From NCBI GenBank assembly GCA_026389255.1, contig JAPLIF010000091.1, positions 1-5,247 of the forward strand: a DNA stretch of 5,247 nt, read 5' to 3'. The notes beneath the pieces were generated by a model. It saw only the letters and a program-made list of their open reading frames with translations, did not search any database and was not told the DNA's origin. This DNA is from Cyanobacteriota bacterium (GTDB taxonomy: Bacteria; Cyanobacteriota; Cyanobacteriia; PCC-6307; Cyanobiaceae). The first letter of the stretch is position 1. Each line of letters starts with the position of its first letter. Shown piece by piece: positions 1-5,247 of this stretch. The position numbers were made by a program, and so were the translations under genes.

Positions 1-632
1 AGGCTGCCGAGCGCGAGGTGCTGGCGACCCCCGGTACGCCGGTCAAGTTCCTGGTCCAGGGAACCCTCTACCCCGACGTGGTCGAGTCCGGCGGTGGCGA
101 GGGTGCCGCCAACATCAAGTCGCACCACAACGTCGGCGGGCTGCCCGAGGATCTCGAGTTCAGCCTGATCGAGCAGCTGCGCACGCTGTTCAAGGACGAG
201 GTCCGCGAGGTCGGCCGCCAGCTCGGCCTGCCCGAAGGCATCGTCGGCCGGCACCCGTTCCCCGGTCCCGGGCTGGCGATCAGGATCGTGGGTGCGATCG
301 ACTTCGAGCGTCTGGAAATTCTTCGGGATGCCGACGCGATCGTCCGTGAGGAGACCACGGCTGCAGGTCTGGACGGGGCGATCTGGCAGTTCCCGGTCGT
401 GCTGCTGGCCGACGTGCGGTCGGTTGGCGTACAGGGGGACGGTCGGACCTACGGCCACCCGATCGTGCTCCGACCGGTCTCCTCGGAGGACGCGATGACG
501 GCTGACTGGAGCCGACTGCCGTACGAGGTGCTGGAGAAGATCTCGACCCGGATCACCAACGAGGTCAAGGACGTCAACCGGGTCGTGCTGGACATCACCA
601 GCAAGCCCCCTGGCACAATCGAGTGGGAGTAA
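1..632 (+). CDS. guaA: GMP synthase (glutamine-hydrolysing), C-terminal part, actinobacterial-like
   Basis: This is the last ~210 residues of GMP synthase, which aminates XMP to GMP with glutamine and ATP in purine synthesis in the cytoplasm. The frame is open from base 3, so the gene enters from the left; the class I amidotransferase domain and the P-loop of the ATP pyrophosphatase domain lie outside. Visible are the end of the synthetase domain and the dimerisation/XMP-binding domain: [10 protein letters not shown] (117-146), [11 protein letters not shown] (255-287), the [15 protein letters not shown] stretch from 417, and the universal C-terminus KPPGTIEWE followed by TAA. The end is complete and matches the family. 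The sequence type is odd for its neighbours: it has the short [15 protein letters not shown] loop, [23 protein letters not shown] and [10 protein letters not shown], as in actinobacteria. Cyanobacterial GuaA, as I remember it, has a longer loop before KSHHN, AFAVLLPVRSVGVMGD and SSEDGMTADW. The family is certain; the origin is inferred from memory of homologues. Confidence 0.97.
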   Translation, partial: AAEREVLATPGTPVKFLVQGTLYPDVVESGGGEGAANIKSHHNVGGLPEDLEFSLIEQLRTLFKDEVREVGRQLGLPEGIVGRHPFPGPGLAIRIVGAIDFERLEILRDADAIVREETTAAGLDGAIWQFPVVLLADVRSVGVQGDGRTYGHPIVLRPVSSEDAMTADWSRLPYEVLEKISTRITNEVKDVNRVVLDITSKPPGTIEWE

Positions 633-653
633 CCCTGGCCGCCCAGGCCTACG

Positions 654-668
654 GCCGATACGATCGGC
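654..668. repeat. Short inverted repeat between guaA and the next gene
   Basis: GCCGAT and ATCGGC form a perfect 6-bp inverted repeat around a 3-base spacer (ACG), 22 bases after the guaA stop and 26 bases before the next start. No T-run follows, so it is a poor intrinsic terminator. The centre reads TACGAT (659-664), which is loosely like a -10 box, but no convincing -35 element lies at the right distance. It could be a weak hairpin, an operator-like site or chance in GC-rich DNA. The rest of the 61-base gap shows nothing else I can name. Confidence 0.25.
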
Positions 669-693
669 GTCCCTGTATCACCCCCTGGCCGCC

Positions 694-1312
694 GTGACCC
701 AAGCCGTTGCCGCCGAGCCGGATCCCCAGCTGCAGCGCCGCCTTCAGCAAGACACCATTTTCATTGGCGGCAAGACCGTCTACCTCAACCCCTTCCTTTA
801 TTGGCGCCGCTTCGACGCCAATACGGACCGCTGGCTGCGGGAGCCGGGCCAGTTGCCCGAAGAGCAGATCGCGGGCCAACCGCCTGCGCTTCTACCCCGA
901 ACTCGACTGGGACAGCCTCGAACCGGCGGACCGGGCTGTCCATGAGGGCGCCGTTGAGATGTTCGTCAAGAGCCTGGAGTTGATCACCACCTTCAATCCC
1001 GAGCTCACCCCCGGCCAGCTGCTCGAAGTCGAGCGCAAGATGGCCATCACCAAAAAGAAGGCCTTTGAACGCTGGGTCGAGCGGGCCCTGCAGCGCCGCC
1101 AGAAGCTCAGCCTGCGGGAGCGGCGCCGTTTTGACCGCGATCGCTTCCTGCGGGGCTGGGGTGAATGGCTGGCCCTCGACACCACTCGCCAGGCCCTGTT
1201 GCCCCTTTCCCTGGCCCTGGTGCTGGCCGGTAGTGCCGGCTGGTGGCTGGGCAGCCAAAACTTCTGTCGCAAGATTCTGGTGGCCCCGGCCGTGCAGCGG
1301 CCGAGTCCCTGA
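694..1312 (+). CDS. Conserved cyanobacterial protein of unknown function, C-terminal membrane anchor, broken by a +1 frameshift
   Basis: I do not recognise a named family, but the sequence resembles conserved hypothetical proteins found after guaA in picocyanobacteria. Read from GTG at 694, the frame gives about 60 good residues, including GGKTVYLNPFLYWRRFD and REPGQLPEEQIA, then runs into nonsense and stops at 945. From about 875 the next frame carries the continuation ANRLRFYPELDWDSL, ending at TGA 1310-1312. Removing one G from the GGG at 873-875 restores a 205-residue protein. The restored protein has a soluble N-terminal part, a very basic helical stretch (about 117-152, rich in K and R), and one hydrophobic helix near the C-terminus (about 167-187), suggesting a tail-anchored protein facing the cytoplasm. 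No signal peptide is seen. GTG 694 is the only ordinary start in this frame after the guaA stop; there is no clear Shine-Dalgarno. The conserved look of both halves suggests a recent mutation or a sequencing error. Confidence 0.8.
871..876 (+). other. Probable single-base insertion (frameshift site)
   Basis: The bases GCGGGC hold a run of three G at 873-875. Read as is, the frame goes Ile-Ala-Gly-Gln-Pro and loses similarity. With one G removed it reads Ile-Ala-Ala-Asn-Arg-Leu-Arg-Phe-Tyr and joins the two halves of the gene smoothly. No slippery heptamer with a downstream structure is evident, so programmed frameshifting is unlikely; a sequencing/assembly indel or a real recent mutation fits better. 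Confidence 0.75.
1137..1144. repeat. HIP1 octameric palindrome (GCGATCGC)
   Basis: A perfect copy of the HIP1 palindrome lies inside the coding region of the membrane-anchored protein. HIP1 is over-represented in many cyanobacterial genomes. One copy in 5.2 kb is only weak support for a cyanobacterial origin, since GC-rich DNA can produce it by chance. Near-matches occur at other CGATCG sites in the window. Confidence 0.5.
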
Positions 1313-1373
1313 TCCCGGCCTTTTGGGGCCTGCCGCGCCAGACTGAATGCATTCTGGAGTTGGACGTACGCCG

Positions 1374-1823
1374 ATGGCCGCCGATCCCCTTGATGCCTTG
1401 CGCCTCACCCTCATGCAGGACGTGTTGCCCGTGGGCCTGGCCATGGTTGAACGGGTGCGTAAGGGGGGGCCTCGGGAGGTGATGGCCGCCTTCGATGGTT
1501 CCAGCTCCGATCCCCTCGGCACCCTGCGGGAAGAAGGCGAACCGGCCGCCACCCAGGTGCGGGCCGGCTTGGACAATCTGCAGCCGGGCCTGGGCAATCC
1601 GGTGGTCAAGGTGGAAGTGCGCGATGTCCCCTTCCAAACCGCCCAACCCGCCGCCCCAGCAGTCGACCAGCCCATCACTCCGCCCCAGGAGGATTCGGCC
1701 GAACTTCAGGTCACCCTGGTTCGCATCGGTTCCCGGTTGGCTGAGCTGGAGCGGCGCTTAGTGGCGGCCCCACCGGCCCCCGCTACCGGCCCGATCAGCT
1801 ATGGCGGGGAGGGTCTGCGCTGA
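1374..1823 (+). CDS. Small conserved protein of unknown function, coupled to PBP2
   Basis: A 149-residue protein that I do not recognise as a named family; it resembles short hypothetical proteins found before PBP2 in picocyanobacteria. Residues 5-30 look helical (PLDALRLTLMQDVLPVGLAM), and residues 28-76 carry GGPREVMAAF, LREEGEPAA and PGLGNPV, which look like the conserved core. A proline/alanine-rich linker spans about 88-105, then a short amphipathic helix or coiled coil (about 109-131, ending AELERRLV), then a low-complexity tail. There is no signal peptide or membrane segment, so it is probably cytoplasmic. ATG 1374 is preferred over the in-frame ATG 1347, because the nine extra residues look non-conserved and neither start has a good ribosome site (a distant GGAG at 1355-1358). 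The stop codon overlaps the PBP2 start (TGATG), so the two are likely translated together. The frame is confident; the function is unknown. Confidence 0.8.
   Translation: MAADPLDALRLTLMQDVLPVGLAMVERVRKGGPREVMAAFDGSSSDPLGTLREEGEPAATQVRAGLDNLQPGLGNPVVKVEVRDVPFQTAQPAAPAVDQPITPPQEDSAELQVTLVRIGSRLAELERRLVAAPPAPATGPISYGGEGLR
1806..1813 (+). promoter_or_regulatory. Ribosome binding site for PBP2
   Basis: GGGGAGGG lies 9 bases before ATG 1823, inside the end of the preceding gene. It matches a strong Shine-Dalgarno and supports both the chosen PBP2 start and translational coupling across the one-base TGATG overlap. Confidence 0.6.
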
Positions 1824-3586
1824 TGGCCGCAGGGGCCCCGGGCAGCTCTCGCCAGACGGGGGTGGGCCGCCAGCCTGGGGTCCTGTTGACCTTGGTGCTG
1901 GGTTGCTGTGTCGCCATTTTGGGTCGCCTGGCCTGGTTGCAGCTACTGCATGGCGCCGAATTCAAGGCGATGGCCGATGACAACCGCATTCGCCTGATTC
2001 CACGCGATCCGGTGCGGGGGCGCCTGCTGGATCGCCAGGGGCGGGTGCTGGCCACCAATCGCCTCACCTACAACCTCTACCTGCAGCCGCGGTTGCTCAA
2101 AAAAGGCGGTTGGCCCGCCCTGCGCGACCAGCTGGCGGAATTGCTGACGCTCCGCGCCGCCGATCTGGAGAGCCGCCGCCAGCAGGGCGCCCGCAGCGAG
2201 GGCTTCCGCATCCGCCTAGCCGGTCCCCTGACGCCGGTTCAGGTGCTGCGCTTTCGCGAACGGGCCGAATCGCTGCCGGGTGGCGAGGTGGCCATTGAGG
2301 TGCACCGCACCTACCCCAATGGCCCCCTGGCTTCCCACCTGATGGGATACACCAGCAACATCACCGAAGAGGAATACAAGCGGCTCGAACCCAAGGGGTA
2401 TCGGCTCAGTGATCGCATCGGCCGCACGGGTCTGGAGATGGTCTACGAAAAGCATCTGCGCGGCGAGTGGGGCGGCCAGCAGTTGGAGGTCAATGCCGCC
2501 GGCCAGGTGCAGCGCGTCCTGGGGGACAAACCGGCCCGGGCCGGTAAAGACCTGCGGCTCACCATCGATCTGGACCTGCAGCAGGCCGCCGAGCGGGCCT
2601 TGGACACCGTCAGCAAAGGGGCCATCATCGCCATGGATCCCCAGACCGGGGCGGTGCTGGCCATGGCCAGTCGCCCCCAATTCGATCCCAATATTTTTTC
2701 CGATGGTCCCACCACCGCCCAGTGGAACCAACTGAACCGGCCCGAGGCCCCCATGCTCAACCGCACCCTGCAGGGGTTCCCACCGGCCAGCACCTTCAAG
2801 ATCGTCACCACCATCGCCGGCCTGGAGTCGGGTAAGTTCCAGGCCGGTTCCACCCTGCCCACCACCTCCTCGTTTTGTTATGACGGCCAGTGCTACGCCG
2901 ACCACGCTGCCTATGGCTCGATCGGCTTCCCCTTCGCCCTGGCGGTCAGCAGCAACAGCTTCTACTACCAGCTAGGGCTTGCGTTGGGCCCCACCGAGTT
3001 GTTCAAGACCGCCCGCCGCCTGGGCTACGGCTCTTACACCGGAGTCGAGTTGCGGGACGAGGAAAGCTCGGGCCTGCTGGGGGATCCCACCTGGAAACGC
3101 AAGGTGCTCAAGGAGCCCTGGTCGTCGGTGGACACCATCACCTCGTCGATCGGCCAGGGCGCCGTCACCGTTACTCCTTTGCAGATGGCCCGTCTCTATT
3201 CGGCGGTGGCCAACGGCGGTTGGCTGGTGACTCCCCACGTGGTGGTGCGTCCGTTGCCCCGGGTCTGGCTGGGGCTCAAGCCCCAGACGCTGCAGGTGTT
3301 GCGCCAGGGCCTGCGGCAAGTGGTCACCGAGGGCACCGGCAAAGTGCTCAACGATCCCAGCCTGCCCCCCGTGGCCGGCAAGACGGGAACCGGTGAGGAT
3401 CCCCCCCGCCCGGACCATGTCTGGTTCGGGGGCTATGCCCCCGCCGACCAGCCCACCCTGGTGATCGTCGCCTTCGGCGAAAACAGCGGTGGCTTCGGCG
3501 GCACCATCGCGGCCCCCATGGTGCGAGCCTTGATGACCACCTGGTTCCGGGGAGCGGCCCTCTCGGCTGCCCAGGGGAACCAATGA
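1823..3586 (+). CDS. mrdA: Penicillin-binding protein 2 (peptidoglycan D,D-transpeptidase, elongation type)
   Basis: A 587-residue class B penicillin-binding protein that cross-links peptidoglycan stem peptides in the periplasm during cell elongation, normally as partner of the SEDS glycosyltransferase RodA. The N-terminus has one membrane anchor (about 19-42) after a short cytoplasmic tail. The PBP dimerisation domain follows, with RDPVRGRLLDRQGRVLATNR (61-80), HLMGYTSNITEEEY and DRIGRTGLEMVYEKHLRG. The transpeptidase domain begins near GAIIAMDPQTGAVLAMASRP and carries all three catalytic motifs: STFK with nucleophile Ser323 and Lys326, SSN at 376-378, and KTGT at 520-523. The length is slightly under E. 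coli PBP2 (633) and usual for cyanobacteria. Between the first two motifs is a cluster C352-x-D354-x2-C357-x2-D360-H361. The gene looks intact, overlaps the small gene before it by one base, and ends 8 bases from the stop of sqdX on the other strand. The cell-division enzyme FtsI is the alternative, but the short form without PASTA domains and the PBP2-like motifs favour MrdA. Confidence 0.93.
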   Translation: MAAGAPGSSRQTGVGRQPGVLLTLVLGCCVAILGRLAWLQLLHGAEFKAMADDNRIRLIPRDPVRGRLLDRQGRVLATNRLTYNLYLQPRLLKKGGWPALRDQLAELLTLRAADLESRRQQGARSEGFRIRLAGPLTPVQVLRFRERAESLPGGEVAIEVHRTYPNGPLASHLMGYTSNITEEEYKRLEPKGYRLSDRIGRTGLEMVYEKHLRGEWGGQQLEVNAAGQVQRVLGDKPARAGKDLRLTIDLDLQQAAERALDTVSKGAIIAMDPQTGAVLAMASRPQFDPNIFSDGPTTAQWNQLNRPEAPMLNRTLQGFPPASTFKIVTTIAGLESGKFQAGSTLPTTSSFCYDGQCYADHAAYGSIGFPFALAVSSNSFYYQLGLALGPTELFKTARRLGYGSYTGVELRDEESSGLLGDPTWKRKVLKEPWSSVDTITSSIGQGAVTVTPLQMARLYSAVANGGWLVTPHVVVRPLPRVWLGLKPQTLQVLRQGLRQVVTEGTGKVLNDPSLPPVAGKTGTGEDPPRPDHVWFGGYAPADQPTLVIVAFGENSGGFGGTIAAPMVRALMTTWFRGAALSAAQGNQ

Positions 3587-3603
3587 GCCACCGTTCAGGT
3601 GGC
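3587..3603. terminator. Hairpin between convergent PBP2 and sqdX, possible bidirectional terminator
   Basis: GCCACC and GGTGGC pair perfectly (6 bp, all but one pair G-C) around a 5-base loop. The left arm starts directly after the PBP2 stop, and the loop contains the sqdX stop codon. Its position between converging genes suggests a shared terminator, but neither side has a T-run, so as an intrinsic terminator it would be weak. Confidence 0.4.
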
Positions 3604-4716
3604 CTGGGGCACCCTTGTCTGGTTCAGGACCTTCCGGTAGTAGCCGCGCAGTTGCTCCGTGGCGCCGGCCCAGCCCCATCGTTCCGCCTCCTGACGGGCC
3701 GCCTGCCGTAGGGAGGCCCGGGTTTGGGCTTCGCCCAGCAGGCGCTTTACGGCAGCCGTGAGGCTGTGGGGCTGGTCGGGATCGTAAAGGCAGCCGTTTT
3801 CCCCATCGCTGACGATGTCGGGGATGCCGCCCCGGTCAGCCCCCACCACGGGACAGCCGGCCGCCATGGCCTCCAGCAACACCAGTCCCAGGGTTTCGGT
3901 GGAGGAAGGAAACAGAAAGGCATCGCCGCAGGCATAGGCCGAGGCCAGTTCCTCCCCCGCCAGATAGCCCACAAACGTGGTGGGGGTGCCTTCGAAACAA
4001 CGCTCCAGTTGCTGCCGGTGGGGTCCGTCGCCCACCAGGGCAAGGCGGGTGTGGGGTAGGGCCTCCAGCACGGGGCGGATGCGTTCAATCTGTTTCTCGG
4101 CCGAGAGGCGGCCGATGTACAGCAGCAGATGGCCGGTGTCGTCATAGGGGCCATGCAGCCGGGCGCGCATGCTGTCGTTGCGCAATTCAGGGCGGAATAA
4201 ATCGGTGTCGACGCCGCGTTGCCAGAGGGCCGTGTGCTGGATGCCCTTAGCCGCCAATTCGGTCACCATCGCAGTGGAGGTGCAGAGGTTGAGGCTGGCC
4301 TGATTGTGGGCGGCCTTGAGCAGCTCCCAGAGCAGGGGCTCCAGCATGCCCATGCCGTAATGCTCCAGGTATTTGGGCAGGTGGGTGTGGTAGCTGGCCA
4401 CCATCTTGGCGAGCCAGATGCCCCCAAGCCCCAGCACCGCTGGGTTCACCACATGCACCAGGTCCGGGCGGAACTGCTCCAGGGCTTCGGAGACCGCCGG
4501 CCTGGGCAGGGCTAGTTTCAATTCGGGGTAGAGGGGCAGGGGCATGGCCGGCACCCCCACCACCTTCGCCCCCAGGTAGGAGTCGGGTGCGCCCTCGGGG
4601 CAAAAGATCAGCACCTCATCGCCCGCGGCGACCAGGTGCTGCAGGGTCTTGGTCAGCCGGGTGACGATGCCGTCGACCTTGGGCAGGAAGGTTTCCGTGA
4701 AGAAGGCGATCCGCAC
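3595..4716 (-). CDS. sqdX: Sulfoquinovosyltransferase SqdX (UDP-sulfoquinovose:diacylglycerol)
   Basis: A 373-residue GT4-family glycosyltransferase that moves sulfoquinovose from UDP-sulfoquinovose to diacylglycerol, the last step of SQDG sulfolipid synthesis at cyanobacterial membranes. The GT-B fold is seen as an N-terminal lobe (RIAFFTETFLPKVDGIVTRL at 2-21, LPLYPELKLALPRP at 60-73, HVVNPAVLGLGGIWLAK at 88-104, YHTHLPKYLEHYGMGM at 109-124, LWQRGVDTDLFRPE at 164-177) and a nucleotide-binding lobe (GRLSAEKQIERI at 202-213 with R203 and K208, VGDGPHRQQLE, FVGYLAGEELASAYACGDAF). The E-x7-E motif is E274/E282. The GTG start at 4716 is chosen because the family begins at this RIA-FTETFLPKVDG motif and a GAGGG lies 6 bases upstream; the longer frame to 4854 would run inside sqdB. 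Compared with homologues I remember (AK...IPLVASYHTHLP), the text here is AKMVASYHTH, about five residues short at 104-106. It lies 13 bases after sqdB and is surely cotranscribed. Confidence 0.93.
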   Translation of the reverse strand: MRIAFFTETFLPKVDGIVTRLTKTLQHLVAAGDEVLIFCPEGAPDSYLGAKVVGVPAMPLPLYPELKLALPRPAVSEALEQFRPDLVHVVNPAVLGLGGIWLAKMVASYHTHLPKYLEHYGMGMLEPLLWELLKAAHNQASLNLCTSTAMVTELAAKGIQHTALWQRGVDTDLFRPELRNDSMRARLHGPYDDTGHLLLYIGRLSAEKQIERIRPVLEALPHTRLALVGDGPHRQQLERCFEGTPTTFVGYLAGEELASAYACGDAFLFPSSTETLGLVLLEAMAAGCPVVGADRGGIPDIVSDGENGCLYDPDQPHSLTAAVKRLLGEAQTRASLRQAARQEAERWGWAGATEQLRGYYRKVLNQTRVPQAT

Positions 4717-4722
4717 AGGACG

Positions 4723-4727
4723 CCCTC
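4723..4727 (-). promoter_or_regulatory. Ribosome binding site deciding the sqdX start
   Basis: GAGGG on the minus strand, 6 bases before GTG 4716 and just after the sqdB stop (4730-4732). It supports GTG over the upstream in-frame ATG at 4854, which lies within sqdB. Confidence 0.6.
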
Positions 4728-4729
4728 GC

Positions 4730-5247
4730 TTAGGGGCGGGCGGCGATGGCCTCAGCCTGCCGCGTCGTCCAGGCGGAAAGGCATGGAATGCGCGAACGAT
4801 CGCAGCGGTCTGCCCAGCGGCGAGCCACATCCACCACCTCGGCCAGCAATCCATCGTCGAGGGTGGTGGGTTTGAGGCCCAACTCCAGGAAGCAACGGTT
4901 GTCCACGATTAGATCGTTTTCGATCGCTTCCTTGCGGGGATTGGCCTGGTAGTTGGTTTCGGCACCGGTGAGGGCGGCGACTTTCTCGGCCAGGTCAGCG
5001 ACCCGATGGCTTTCGGTCATCTGGTTGAAGATCTTGACCTTTTCGCTGCTTGTTGGTGGATTGTCCAAGGCCAGTTGGACGCAGCGCACCGAGTCGCGGA
5101 TGTGGATGAAGGCCCGGGTCTGGCCGCCTGTGCCGTGGACGGTGAGCGGATAGCCGATGGCGGCCTGCATCAGGAAGCGATTCAGGACGGTGCCGTAGTC
5201 ACCGTCATAGTCAAAACGGTTGGTGAGACGGGGATCCTTTTCCGTCA
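4730..5247 (-). CDS. sqdB: UDP-sulfoquinovose synthase SqdB, C-terminal part
   Basis: The C-terminal ~172 residues of SqdB, an NAD-dependent enzyme of the short-chain dehydrogenase/epimerase type that makes UDP-sulfoquinovose from UDP-glucose and sulfite, the head-group donor for SQDG. The open frame continues past the right edge; the first full codons read TEKDPRLTNRFDYDGDYGTV, then LNRFLMQAAIGYPLTVHGTG and GQTRAFIHIRDSVRCVQLAL, all hallmark SqdB sequence of the substrate-binding region. The rest (KIFNQMTESHRVADLAEKV, ENDLIVDNRCFLELGLKPTTL) also matches the family and ends at TAA 4730-4732. The NAD-binding Gly motif and the catalytic Thr/Tyr/Lys lie in the missing N-terminal half, so activity cannot be judged here. 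The internal Met at 5170 is not the start. With sqdX 13 bases downstream it forms the usual cyanobacterial sulfolipid operon; its promoter is outside the window. Confidence 0.96.
   Translation of the reverse strand, partial: TEKDPRLTNRFDYDGDYGTVLNRFLMQAAIGYPLTVHGTGGQTRAFIHIRDSVRCVQLALDNPPTSSEKVKIFNQMTESHRVADLAEKVAALTGAETNYQANPRKEAIENDLIVDNRCFLELGLKPTTLDDGLLAEVVDVARRWADRCDRSRIPCLSAWTTRQAEAIAARP

Noticed and set aside
871..880. Programmed ribosomal frameshift
   Set aside because: There is no slippery heptamer, internal Shine-Dalgarno stimulator or clear downstream structure, and the unshifted product would have no obvious use.
1287..1303. Hairpin CGGCCG-TGCAG-CGGCCG near the end of the frameshifted gene, as a terminator
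   Set aside because: The arms are self-palindromic GC sequence inside the coding region with no T-run after them; likely chance.
1347..1373. Earlier ATG start for the small gene before PBP2
   Set aside because: The nine added residues look unlike the conserved MAADPL start and no ribosome site precedes them; it cannot be fully excluded.
785..1678. Long open frame on the minus strand (297 codons)
   Set aside because: It lies opposite two plausible plus-strand genes, has low-complexity Gly/Arg/Pro-rich text and no recognisable motif; such antisense frames are common in GC-rich DNA.
2216..2905. Minus-strand open frame of 229 codons inside PBP2
   Set aside because: It is fully antisense to the well-recognised PBP2 coding sequence and reads as Gly-rich filler with no domain.
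2972..3679. Minus-strand open frame of 235 codons across the PBP2 3' end
   Set aside because: It overlaps PBP2 and the end of sqdX in another frame and has no family-like sequence.
4717..4854. 46-residue N-terminal extension of SqdX from ATG 4854
   Set aside because: It lies inside the sqdB coding region, is Arg/Pro/Trp-rich junk, and the family starts at the GTG at 4716, which has a good ribosome site.

Overview
The window reads as picocyanobacterial DNA (Synechococcus/Cyanobium type). It is GC-rich and carries a compact PBP2 gene with two small genes of unknown function upstream, facing a sulfolipid pair sqdB-sqdX on the other strand. From memory, the order guaA - hypothetical - hypothetical - PBP2 / sqdX - sqdB is conserved in marine and freshwater picocyanobacteria. 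One perfect HIP1 octamer (GCGATCGC), a repeat typical of cyanobacteria, lies at 1137-1144.

Plus strand, left to right: the C-terminal part of GMP synthase guaA (1-632, cut by the window edge); a conserved membrane-anchored protein of unknown function (694-1312) whose frame is broken by one extra G at 873-875; a second small protein of unknown function (1374-1823); and the elongation-type penicillin-binding protein PBP2 (1823-3586), which overlaps the preceding gene by one base. Minus strand: the 3' part of sqdB (4730-5247, running off the right edge), then sqdX (3595-4716) 13 bases downstream, presumably as one operon. SqdB makes UDP-sulfoquinovose and SqdX transfers it to diacylglycerol to give the thylakoid sulfolipid SQDG. 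PBP2 and sqdX converge with only 8 bases between their stop codons, and a perfect GC hairpin sits exactly there.

The most notable point is that the guaA fragment does not look cyanobacterial. Its residues at several diagnostic places match actinobacterial GMP synthase, yet it sits in the normal cyanobacterial guaA position. This is either replacement of the gene in place by recombination or a chimeric assembly joining at the strongly conserved end of guaA. Smaller points are the single-base frameshift, an apparent five-residue in-frame deletion in SqdX, a Cys/Asp/His cluster in PBP2, and the tight coupling of an unknown small gene to PBP2. No RNA gene, insertion sequence, CRISPR array or new multi-gene system is visible. 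The longest stretch without a gene is only about 60 bases.
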